From Desulfobacterales bacterium (GTDB lineage Bacteria > Desulfobacterota > Desulfobacteria > Desulfobacterales > C00003060), in the NCBI GenBank assembly GCA_030616425.1, contig JAUWXJ010000127.1, positions 1 through 6,856 on the forward strand: 6,856 bases of DNA. The letters run 5' to 3'. Below are positions 1-5,827 of the stretch, in pieces. Within the stretch, counting starts at the first letter, position 1; each line of letters opens with the position of its first letter. Under the pieces are notes generated by a model. It did not search any database and was not told the DNA's origin. It saw nothing but the letters and a program-made list of their open reading frames with translations. Made by a program: the position numbers and the translations under genes.

Positions 1-366
1 CGCGCCTCAGGCCCGGGCGGACAGAATGTCAATAAGGTTTCCACGGCCGTGCAGCTTCGCTTCGACGTGGGCAACTCCCCATCCCTGCCCGATGACGTTC
101 GCGACCGTCTGATTCGTCTGGCAGGCAGGCGGATTACTGAAGGCGGCGTGCTGATTATCGATGCCAGGCGGTTCCGTACGCAGGAACGAAACCGTCAGGA
201 TGCGATCCACCGGCTGGTGGAGTTGATACGCAAGGCAGCTGAAAAGCCTAAACCTCGCCGTAAGGTAAGACCGACGATCAAATCCAAGAGGCGCCGGTTG
301 GAGGCGAAGCGTCGCCGCAGCGAGAAAAAACAGATGAGACGGCCGGTTGGGTATTCTGGGGATTAG
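1..366 (+). CDS. arfB: Alternative ribosome-rescue factor ArfB (peptidyl-tRNA hydrolase), 5'-truncated by window edge
   Basis: The reading frame is open from base 1 and begins RASGPGGQNVNKVST, carrying the GGQ motif (visible codons 6-8) that enters the peptidyl-transferase centre and drives peptidyl-tRNA hydrolysis in class I release factors and ArfB/YaeJ. After a short globular domain (to about codon 75) comes a strongly basic tail, with RRKVRPTIKSKRRRLEAK and RRRSEKKQMRR, as in ArfB, whose tail lies in the empty mRNA entry channel of ribosomes stalled on non-stop mRNA. No codon-recognition domain is present, which excludes PrfA/PrfB. Visible length is 121 codons. The E. coli protein has about 140 residues with GGQ near residues 26-28, so about 20 N-terminal codons lie outside the window. 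The GTG at 49 lies inside the conserved domain, downstream of GGQ, and is not the start. The protein is cytosolic and ribosome-associated. It ends at TAG 364-366 and is probably not co-transcribed by necessity with the next gene (147-nt gap). Confidence 0.93.
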   Translation, partial: RASGPGGQNVNKVSTAVQLRFDVGNSPSLPDDVRDRLIRLAGRRITEGGVLIIDARRFRTQERNRQDAIHRLVELIRKAAEKPKPRRKVRPTIKSKRRRLEAKRRRSEKKQMRRPVGYSGD

Positions 367-451
367 CCGTAAAAAGGGGGCGTTCCAAAAAAAAATATTG
401 GACTGATTCTATAGGCTGTTTCAAAACCCTTTGACCCTGACGGGCTAACAG

Positions 452-483
452 GTTCGCTGGCAACTCGCAGTTCAGCGTGGAAC
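452..483 (+). other. Bulged stem-loop between arfB and the small membrane-protein gene
   Basis: GTTCGCTG (452-459) pairs with CAGC (473-476) plus GAAC (480-483), and the inner AACT (462-465) pairs with AGTT (469-472) around a CGC loop. GC and GTG are left as bulges. No T-run follows, so a classical rho-independent terminator is not supported. It lies 18 nt before the ribosome binding site of the next gene and could be leader structure or chance. Confidence 0.25.
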
Positions 484-500
484 GTTAATTGCGACATAAC

Positions 501-510
501 AGAGAGGTGG
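501..510 (+). promoter_or_regulatory. Ribosome binding site for the small membrane protein
   Basis: AGAGAGGTGG lies immediately before ATC-ATG. The GAGGTGG core is a good Shine-Dalgarno match about 3-5 nt from the ATG at 514 and fixes that start codon. Confidence 0.7.
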
Positions 511-513
511 ATC

Positions 514-765
514 ATGAGACTCAATGTAAAAGCCTTTGCGCTGACATGTGGATTGGTGTGGGGCCTTGGCCTTTTTATTCTCACCTGGTGGATAATCGCA
601 TTTGATGGCGCCACCGGCGAGGCAACGTTCATTGGTCGTGTTTATCGTGGCTATAACTTGAGCCCCATGGGTAGCTTTATAGGCTTGATCTGGGGATCAA
701 TTGATGCTTTAATTGGAGGAGCTGTTTTTGCGTGGCTTTACAATTCAATCGCATCACGCATCTGA
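514..765 (+). CDS. Small inner-membrane protein with two predicted helices (holin-like label in homologues)
   Basis: This 83-residue protein starts at an ATG with a clear Shine-Dalgarno. It has two hydrophobic segments: residues ~7-29 (rich in Leu, Trp, Phe and including TWWII) and ~52-76 (SFIGLIWGSIDALIGGAVFAW). They are joined by a short polar loop with the motif GRVYRGYNLSPMGS. The N-terminus has two basic residues and the C-terminus one Arg, consistent with a hairpin in the cytoplasmic membrane. From memory, close relatives are common in deltaproteobacteria and related MAGs as single-copy small proteins, often auto-annotated as 'bacteriophage holin'. I see no endolysin, spanin or other phage gene nearby, so a lysis role is not supported here. 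The conserved Trp and Gly spacing suggests a real, constrained protein. Function is unknown. Confidence 0.75.
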   Translation: MRLNVKAFALTCGLVWGLGLFILTWWIIAFDGATGEATFIGRVYRGYNLSPMGSFIGLIWGSIDALIGGAVFAWLYNSIASRI

Positions 766-800
766 AGCAAATGAATCTCCCTGGTTTTCAAATAATCATT

Positions 801-843
801 GAAGATCCCGGCAGTCCCGATAAAATCGGGGCAGGGAATCTTC
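801..843. repeat. Palindromic hairpin after the small membrane-protein gene
   Basis: The outer arms GAAGAT (801-806) and ATCTTC (838-843) and the inner arms CCCGAT (816-821) and ATCGGG (825-830) nest into one long imperfect hairpin with additional G/C-rich pairing between them. It lies 35 nt after the stop at 765. It could act as a transcription terminator or mRNA 3' stabiliser, but it lacks a downstream T-run. It could equally be a copy of a dispersed REP-type palindrome, which the sequence of one window cannot show. Confidence 0.6.
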
Positions 844-860
844 GACTGTAAGGAAGTTTG

Positions 861-971
861 TCATTTTTGATGGTTTCGTAAAAAGTCGGATTCAGTGAAT
901 ATGTCAGATTTCTCGCTTCGCTCGAAATGACAAGTTGTTAAGACTTTTTACGAGTTCATCATTTTTGGATG
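861..971. repeat. Nested inverted-repeat element (MITE/REP-like) upstream of fabH
   Basis: Outer arms 869-887 and 942-960 are inverted copies matching at 16 of 19 positions, sharing an uninterrupted 12-nt core TCGTAAAAAGTC. Inside sits a second palindrome at 902-932 with end arms TGTCA/TGACA and a centre TTTCTCGCTTCGCTCGAAA. The element is bracketed by direct copies of TCATTTTT (861-868 and 959-966), which overlap the right arm by two bases and may be a target duplication or an extension of the repeat. No coding capacity is visible. Dispersed non-coding elements of this type (a 'TCGTAAAAAGTC' arm and a 'TTTCGAGCGAAGCGAGAAA' core) are, from memory, frequent in deltaproteobacterial genomes. It ends about 60 nt before fabH, so it could affect fabH transcription or leader structure. 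Confidence 0.6.
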
Positions 972-1028
972 CGCTCGCTTTTGCGGTTCAAAATTTTCTA
1001 ATCATAAGGAGTGAACAAAAAACCAACC

Positions 1029-2021
1029 ATGATAAAGGGACGCATCGTTGGAACCGGTTCAACAACACCTAAAAGGATTCTAACGAATAAAGACCTCGAA
1101 ACCATAGTAGATACCTCTGATGAATGGATCACACGGCGGACCGGGATCAAAGAACGCCGCATCTCCTCAAACGGCCAACGCGAGAACACCTCGGATATGG
1201 CCACAAGGGCATCTTCAAGGGCCTTGAAGATGGCGGGCGTTTCGCCTGAGACCCTGGACATGATCGTGATGGGCACTGTGACACCGGATCGTCAATTCCC
1301 TTCAGCGGCCTGCTTCGTACAAAAAAGGCTAAAGGCGAGCAAGGCAGTCGCCTTTGATGTCTCTGCTGGATGCTCAGGTTTCCTTTATGCCCTCTCTGTT
1401 GCAAACAACGCCATCGCAACCGGAAACTGTGAGAACGCCCTCGTCATTGGTGCCGAACGGCTTTCGTCCATCACAAACTGGGAGGACCGAAGCACCTGCG
1501 TGTTGCTCGGCGATGGTGCTGGTGCAGTAGTACTGACCCCCTCTAGAGACCGTGATGGTATTCTTTCAACCCATCTGGAGTCTGATGGAAATTTGTGGGA
1601 GCTCCTCTATTCCTCGGATAAGGGCTCCAAGATTCCTGAAATCCTGGACACGGTCCAGAGAAAGCCTTTTTATATCAAGATGGAAGGGCATCGGCTTTTC
1701 AAAAAGGCGGTCTCCTGCCTGGCCGACATTGCCGTGTCTGCCCTTGAACATCACAATCTTTCAAGCCAGGATATTAAACTAATGGTCCCTCATCAGGCCA
1801 ACCTCAGAATTATCCAGGCTGTTGCAGAAAAGCTCTCGGTTCCGATGGACAGGGTCTATACCAACATCCAAAAATACGGAAACACTTCATCAGCCTCTAT
1901 CCCAATTGCCCTTGATGAGGCCAACCGGCAAGGCTTACTAAAGGCGGGGGATTACGTGCTTTTGGTAACCTTTGGGGCAGGCCTAACCTGGGGGGCGTCT
2001 GTTGTGAACTGGTCCTTTTAG
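1029..2021 (+). CDS. fabH: Beta-ketoacyl-[ACP] synthase III (FabH)
   Basis: This enzyme condenses acetyl-CoA (or another short acyl-CoA) with malonyl-ACP to give the first beta-ketoacyl-ACP and so starts type II fatty acid synthesis in the cytosol. From ATG 1029 it has 330 residues, close to the family's 315-335. The thiolase-fold catalytic triad is complete: Cys115 in DVSAGCSGF, His255 in VPHQANLR and Asn285 in YGNTSSASIP. Other family landmarks are DEWITRRTGI (31-40), the GAERLS turn (141-146), LLGDGAGAVVL (159-169) and FGAGLTWGA near the C-terminus. The start is uncertain. An in-frame GTG at 1011 would overlap an AAGGAG (1006-1011) with no spacer, while the ATG at 1029 lies about 17 nt downstream of it. 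ATG is preferred because IKGRIVGTGS is where family proteins usually begin. The usual plsX, fabD and fabG neighbours are absent, so this is either an isolated housekeeping copy or a second, specialised FabH. Acyl-CoA preference cannot be read from the sequence. Confidence 0.93.
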   Translation: MIKGRIVGTGSTTPKRILTNKDLETIVDTSDEWITRRTGIKERRISSNGQRENTSDMATRASSRALKMAGVSPETLDMIVMGTVTPDRQFPSAACFVQKRLKASKAVAFDVSAGCSGFLYALSVANNAIATGNCENALVIGAERLSSITNWEDRSTCVLLGDGAGAVVLTPSRDRDGILSTHLESDGNLWELLYSSDKGSKIPEILDTVQRKPFYIKMEGHRLFKKAVSCLADIAVSALEHHNLSSQDIKLMVPHQANLRIIQAVAEKLSVPMDRVYTNIQKYGNTSSASIPIALDEANRQGLLKAGDYVLLVTFGAGLTWGASVVNWSF

Positions 2022-2051
2022 TAAAATTCTCCACATCCCAAAATACCCCTG

Positions 2052-2074
2052 CCAAAACCAGTGGGCGGATTTTG
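2052..2074 (+). other. Weak hairpin downstream of fabH
   Basis: CCAAAACC (2052-2059) pairs with GGATTTTGG (2066-2074), leaving one bulged A and a 6-nt loop, 31 nt after the fabH stop. No run of T follows, so it is at best a weak terminator or a 3'-end structure. Confidence 0.25.
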
Positions 2075-2173
2075 GTAAGCAAGCCGCGTAAGGCCTGTGC
2101 AGAGGATCGTTTTTCGGCTGTTTATCAAACAAGAATTCCTTTGATCGGTTATTAAAACGTTTTAGACCAAGCG

Positions 2174-2201
2174 AAAAGGGATTATGACAACAACCCCTTT
2201 T
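2174..2201 (+). other. Hairpin in purL leader (possible terminator-like stem)
   Basis: AAAAGGG (2174-2180) is perfectly complementary to CCCTTTT (2195-2201) around a 14-nt loop and is followed by TGTTTTG. It lies 39 nt before the purL start. The stem is only 7 bp with three G-C pairs. It could terminate upstream transcription or be a leader structure. No purine-riboswitch core could be matched around it. Confidence 0.3.
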
Positions 2202-2204
2202 GTT

Positions 2205-2233
2205 TTGACACCTAAACCGCTTTTCTGATAGAG
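2205..2233 (+). promoter_or_regulatory. Possible sigma-70 promoter close to purL (consensus -35, poor -10)
   Basis: A perfect TTGACA lies at 2205-2210. At 16-18 nt spacing the candidate -10 hexamers (GATAGA, ATAGAG, TAGAGA between 2227 and 2234) match TATAAT poorly. If used, transcription would start around 2240, almost at the purL ATG. Only the -35 is convincing, and chance occurrence is possible. Confidence 0.25.
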
Positions 2234-2240
2234 ATTTTTC

Positions 2241-5237
2241 ATGCCTGCCCACCTGGAAATCACTCTTAAGCCTGATCTTTTTGATGCTGAAGGGGCAGCC
2301 ATCTGCAGAAAGGCGAACGACTATTTTGGATTCGATCTTGAATCGGTCCGTACGGTCTCCATTCTTACAATCGATATTGACCTTACCCCTGATCAGCTTG
2401 AATCGATCCGAACAGAGATCTTCACCAACCCTGTCACCCAGATCTCCTCTTACAAGCCCCTATCTATCGATTTCGACTCGGTTATATGGGTGGGCTACCG
2501 GCCAGGTGTACGCGACAATCCCGGAAGTACAGCGCAAGAAGCAGTAGAAGACCTTTTTCGAATCCGTTTGAAACCGCATGAGGCTATCTACACCTCAAAA
2601 AGGTATTGTCTCAAGGGTGTTAACCTATCGTTTCACGATGCGGATCGCATCGCCCGGGAGCTTCTTGCCAATGACATTATCCAGCAGTGGAAGGTCTTTT
2701 CCAAAGAGGACTGGGACCCGGAAACAGGAGTCGGGATTATCATCCCAAAGGTGCGCCTGGATCATAAACCGACCGTTACTGTAATCCCTATTGATAGCGA
2801 TAAAACCCTCATGCGCCTCAGCAAGGAACGCGGTCTGGCCCTGAACCCCAATGATGTACCCACGATTCGGGCCTATTTTCTCAGAGAAGATGTGCTGGCA
2901 GAGCGCCGCGCCGTCGGCCTTTCAGACCCGACAGATGTTGAGCTTGAGTACATCTCCCAGGCAAGAAGCGATCACTGCAACCACAACACCTTTAAGGGCC
3001 TGTTCCTTTACCGCGACCTTGCCACGGGCAAGACAGATACTGTAGACGACCTCTTTGCGACCTGTATCGAGGCGCCAACCCTGGCGATACAAAAGAAAAA
3101 ACCGTGGGTGATATCGGTCCTCTGGGACAATGCCGGTGTTGGGCGCTTAAACGAGGACAACTACTATGTGATCACCGGCGAGACCCACAACTCCCCCTCG
3201 AATATGGAGGCATACGGCGGGGCGATTACCGGGATCGTGGGGGTCTACCGGGACCCCATGGGAACAGGTAAAGGCTCCAGGCTGATCATGGGGATGTATG
3301 GATACTGTGTAGGCCCACGGGACTATCAGGGGGAGCTCAAGCCGCATCTTCATCCCAAACGTCTCTTGGACGGCGTGATCGAAGGTGTGCGCGACGGGGG
3401 CAACAAGAGCGGCATCCCTACACCATACGGACAGGTCTGGTTTGACGAGGGATACCTCGGAAAGTGCCTGGTCTTTGTCACGGCCATCGGCCTGATGCCC
3501 GCGCAGATCAAAGGAGGGCCGGCTGAGAAGAAGAGAAGCTCCCCTGGTAATCTGATCGTCATGTGCGGTGGCCGTGTGGGAAAGGATGGCATTCACGGTG
3601 TAACCGCGGCCTCTGAGAGCTTCTCTGCTGATACCCCCGCAGGTCATGTGCAGATTGGAGACCCTTATACGCAAAAAAAGATGCACGATTTTCTGTTGGA
3701 GGCGCGCGATCACGGTCTCATTGCCTTCATCACGGACAACGGAGGGGGTGGGCTCTCATCATCCATTGGGGAATCGGCCCGTTTTAGCAACGGTTGTATG
3801 GTTGAGCTGGAAAAGGTCCCTTTGAAGTACGAGGGCCTGGACCAGTGGGAAATCTGGGTTTCCGAATCCCAGGAGCGCATGACAGTTGCCGTCAAGCCCG
3901 AGCACTGGGCACAATTTGCTGCGCTTTCGAAAAAACATGCCGTAGAGAGCACCTTGATCGGCCGCTACACTGACTCTGGCAAACTCCATATCACCTATGA
4001 CGGCCAGACCTGCGCTCATGTGGACATCGACTTTCTGACTTCGCAGTTCCCCCAGTGGACCTTTGAGGCCGAATGGACCCCGCCGGAAATGCGAGGCCTT
4101 TCCGAACCGGACTTCGTTGAGCCGGACAATGCCTCAAATTTGCTCCTCGATCTACTTGCCAGGCCGAATATTTGCTCAAAAGAATGGATCATCCGGCAAT
4201 ACGATCATGAAGTGCAAGGAACAAGTGTTGTCAAACCCCTTGTCGGAAAGGATCGCGACGTAAACAGCGACGCGGTTGTGAGCCGACCCGTGCTGGAATC
4301 CCTGCAGGGCCTGGCTGCAGCACAGGCAGTGCTCCCAACCTATTCCCTGATCGACACTTACCACATGGTAGCCTGCTCCATTGATGAGGGGGTAAGACGC
4401 GTGGTGGCTGTGGGCGGGGACCCGGAACACATCGGTGGCGTGGATAATTTCTGCTGTCCATATATACAGTATGACGCGATCGGCAACCCAGACGGCAAGT
4501 ACAAGGCTGCACAACTTGTCCGGGCCAACTGGGCCTTGAGGGATGTTTGTACGGCTTACGGGATCCCGCTACTTTCAGGCAAAGACAGCATGTACGTGGA
4601 CGGCTACCTCAAGGGCAGACACAATAAAACACAGAAGGTCTCTGCCCTCCCTACACTCCAATTTGCCTGCACAAGTGTCATTTCAGACATTACACGATGC
4701 GTTACCATGGACTGCAAATTTGCCGGGGATCTTGTGTATGTGCTGGGTGAAACCAGGAATGAGCTGGGCGCATCCGAATATTACGAACACTTCGGTCACG
4801 TGGGACTCCATGTGCCTGAGCTCAGGCCCGAGTCCGCGATAAAGCTCTATCGAGCTTTGAACCGGGCCATCCAGGAGGAGCTGGTTGCATCCTGCCACGG
4901 CATATATCGCGGAGGGCTGGGGGTGCACCTGGCGCTGGTGGCCATGGCCGGTGGCCTGGGAATCAGGGTTGATCTTTCCAAGGTGCCGAGGGTAGAGGCC
5001 GAGCAAGACCATGTAATCCTTTATTCAGAGACCCCTGGCCGATTCATTGTCACCATTGACCCCAAGAACCGTTCCTCCTTTGAGGCCCTTTTTGACGGCT
5101 TGCCGCATGCCTGTGTTGGGACGGTCTCAGGCGAGGCTGATTTTGAAATCAACGGCCCGGAAGAAAAGCCGGTGATCCGTGTGCCGGTCTCGGAATTGAA
5201 AACAGCCTGGAAACGCCCCTTTGGAGACCTAGTATAG
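2241..5237 (+). CDS. purL: Phosphoribosylformylglycinamidine synthase, PurL subunit with fused PurS-like N-terminus
   Basis: This is the ATP-dependent synthetase part of FGAM synthase (step 4 of de novo purine synthesis: FGAR + Gln + ATP to FGAM + Glu + ADP + Pi). It has 998 residues. Residues 1-~170 look like two PurS-type units: LEITLKPDLFDAEG to TNPVTQ, then VGYRPGVRDNPGSTAQEAVED to ELLANDIIQQW. The catalytic half follows, with QARSDHCNH (240-248), ETHNSPSNMEAYGGA (314-328), DGGNKSGIPT (385-394), GGRVGKDGIHG (443-453), ITDNGGGGLSSS (497-508) and SESQERM (541-547). The second half has PNICSKEWIIRQYDHEVQG (642-660), LLSGKDSM (777-784) and GRFIV (933-937). It is longer than small-type PurL (~730-780 aa) yet lacks the C-terminal glutaminase of the ~1300-aa enzyme, which is supplied by purQ downstream. 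ETHNSP replaces the usual ETHNHP, and CHGIYRGGL (885-893) replaces HDxSDGGL in the second half. The ATG at 2241 has only a weak upstream AGAG, but the N-terminus matches the PurS-like domain start. Confidence 0.95.
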   Translation: MPAHLEITLKPDLFDAEGAAICRKANDYFGFDLESVRTVSILTIDIDLTPDQLESIRTEIFTNPVTQISSYKPLSIDFDSVIWVGYRPGVRDNPGSTAQEAVEDLFRIRLKPHEAIYTSKRYCLKGVNLSFHDADRIARELLANDIIQQWKVFSKEDWDPETGVGIIIPKVRLDHKPTVTVIPIDSDKTLMRLSKERGLALNPNDVPTIRAYFLREDVLAERRAVGLSDPTDVELEYISQARSDHCNHNTFKGLFLYRDLATGKTDTVDDLFATCIEAPTLAIQKKKPWVISVLWDNAGVGRLNEDNYYVITGETHNSPSNMEAYGGAITGIVGVYRDPMGTGKGSRLIMGMYGYCVGPRDYQGELKPHLHPKRLLDGVIEGVRDGGNKSGIPTPYGQVWFDEGYLGKCLVFVTAIGLMPAQIKGGPAEKKRSSPGNLIVMCGGRVGKDGIHGVTAASESFSADTPAGHVQIGDPYTQKKMHDFLLEARDHGLIAFITDNGGGGLSSSIGESARFSNGCMVELEKVPLKYEGLDQWEIWVSESQERMTVAVKPEHWAQFAALSKKHAVESTLIGRYTDSGKLHITYDGQTCAHVDIDFLTSQFPQWTFEAEWTPPEMRGLSEPDFVEPDNASNLLLDLLARPNICSKEWIIRQYDHEVQGTSVVKPLVGKDRDVNSDAVVSRPVLESLQGLAAAQAVLPTYSLIDTYHMVACSIDEGVRRVVAVGGDPEHIGGVDNFCCPYIQYDAIGNPDGKYKAAQLVRANWALRDVCTAYGIPLLSGKDSMYVDGYLKGRHNKTQKVSALPTLQFACTSVISDITRCVTMDCKFAGDLVYVLGETRNELGASEYYEHFGHVGLHVPELRPESAIKLYRALNRAIQEELVASCHGIYRGGLGVHLALVAMAGGLGIRVDLSKVPRVEAEQDHVILYSETPGRFIVTIDPKNRSSFEALFDGLPHACVGTVSGEADFEINGPEEKPVIRVPVSELKTAWKRPFGDLV

Positions 5238-5332
5238 GCAATAATAAGTGGAGCAAAAAAACGCATCGCAACGATGGTTATATCGAGCTAAGCCAAAAAG
5301 AAAATTCGTACTGTTTTCAAGGCGTGAGCCGC

Positions 5333-5358
5333 AAATCCGAATATCGAAACACGAAACA
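5333..5358. repeat. Left arm of inverted repeat flanking the S23 gene
   Basis: This 26-nt arm (starts AAATCCGAATATCGAAA) matches the reverse complement of 5765-5790 at 24 of 26 positions, the only differences being CA versus TC at positions 18-19. Inside it, CGAAATTCAAA (5378-5388) is also matched by the inverted complement of TTTGAAATTCG (5750-5760) at 10 of 11 positions. The element thus has a two-block inverted repeat and could form a long stem in RNA enclosing the S23 gene. Confidence 0.85.
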
Positions 5359-5365
5359 AATACAA

Positions 5366-5731
5366 ATGACCGAAACACGAAATTCAAAACAATACGATTT
5401 GGAAGACCGTACGCTTGCATTCGCAAAAAAAACGAGAGCCTTCGTAAAAAAATTGCGCAAAACCGTAGCAAACATTGAAGATGGAAAACAAGTTATTAGG
5501 TCTTCTGGCTCTGTTGGCTCGAACTACATTGAGGCGAATGAAGCACTAAGTAAGAAAGACTTTATTATGCGAGTCAAGATCTGTCGTAAAGAAGCCAAAG
5601 AAAGTCGGTATTGGTTGCAGTTGATAGATACACAAGGTGAACCAGAGCAGGAAAAGAAACGAAAAGATTTGGCGAAAGAGGCTACAGAACTGATGAATAT
5701 TTTTGGCTCCATATTGCGTAAGAGTAAGTAG
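5366..5731 (+). CDS. S23 / four-helix-bundle protein (23S rRNA intervening-sequence type)
   Basis: This 121-residue, highly charged helical protein has the family signature IEDGKQVIRSSGSVGSNYIEANEA (37-60, best seen as RSSGSVGSNYIEANEA), followed by KKDFIMRVKICRKEAKESRYWLQLI (63-87). These are hallmarks of the S23/IVS protein family, first known from intervening sequences inserted in 23S rRNA of Leptospira and other bacteria. They fold as four-helix bundles that form pentamers; their molecular role is unsettled. The ATG at 5366 is chosen because family proteins begin near MTETRNSKQYDLE. The frame is open back to a GTG at 5324, but that extension is encoded by the inverted repeat. No Shine-Dalgarno is evident for either start. 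The gene is visibly A-rich compared with purL and purQ and lies between them, indicating later insertion. Confidence 0.88.
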   Translation: MTETRNSKQYDLEDRTLAFAKKTRAFVKKLRKTVANIEDGKQVIRSSGSVGSNYIEANEALSKKDFIMRVKICRKEAKESRYWLQLIDTQGEPEQEKKRKDLAKEATELMNIFGSILRKSK

Positions 5732-5764
5732 CATTTTGAACATTTGATATTTGAAATTCGGGCT

Positions 5765-5790
5765 TGTTTCGGATTTCGATATTCGGATTT
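5765..5790. repeat. Right arm of inverted repeat, followed by CGGATTT copies
   Basis: This is the inverted partner of 5333-5358. The heptamer CGGATTT occurs at 5770-5776, 5784-5790, 5791-5797 and 5806-5812, so the arm merges into a short iterated tract running up to the purQ start. The tract may reflect repeat slippage or partial duplication of the element end. Confidence 0.8.
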
Positions 5791-5827
5791 CGGATTTAGT
5801 TACTACGGATTTAGCAAATTACTTCAT

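Larger units (their letters stand above)
5333..5790 (+). mobile_element. Putative IVS-like cassette inserted between purL and purQ
   Basis: The S23 gene plus its flanking inverted repeats form one unit of at least 458 nt lying in a gap where purL and purQ would normally be adjacent. The coordinates are the outer limits of the visible inverted repeat. True ends could lie further out (5238-5332 and 5791-5827 are also A/T-rich and unassigned). No transposase is encoded, so any movement would be RNA-based or depend on other functions. The mobile nature is inferred from the family, not shown by this window. Confidence 0.55.

Noticed and set aside
49..366. A separate 105-codon gene starting at GTG 49
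   Set aside because: The frame is open upstream to base 1 and carries the GGQ motif there, so this is only the downstream part of arfB.
514..765. A prophage lysis module
   Set aside because: Only the small membrane protein is present. No endolysin, spanin, integrase or structural phage gene occurs in the window.
2022..2240. A purine riboswitch ahead of purL
   Set aside because: The conserved three-way junction core could not be matched. Only short unrelated hairpins are present.
3147..3713. A 188-codon open frame on the - strand inside purL
   Set aside because: It is antisense to conserved PurL motifs, has no recognisable domain or ribosome binding site, and is explained by codon bias of the purL frame.
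4176..4514. A 112-codon - strand frame inside purL
   Set aside because: It is a shadow of the well-supported purL frame, with no domain or start signal.
5248..5478. A 76-codon + strand frame (5248-5478) overlapping the start of the S23 gene
   Set aside because: It is in a different frame, its sequence derives from the A-rich repeat, and it resembles no protein. The S23 frame has clear family motifs.
5770..5812. A CRISPR-like array from the iterated CGGATTT units
   Set aside because: The units are 7 nt with irregular spacing and no spacers of constant length. They belong to the inverted-repeat arm of the S23 cassette.
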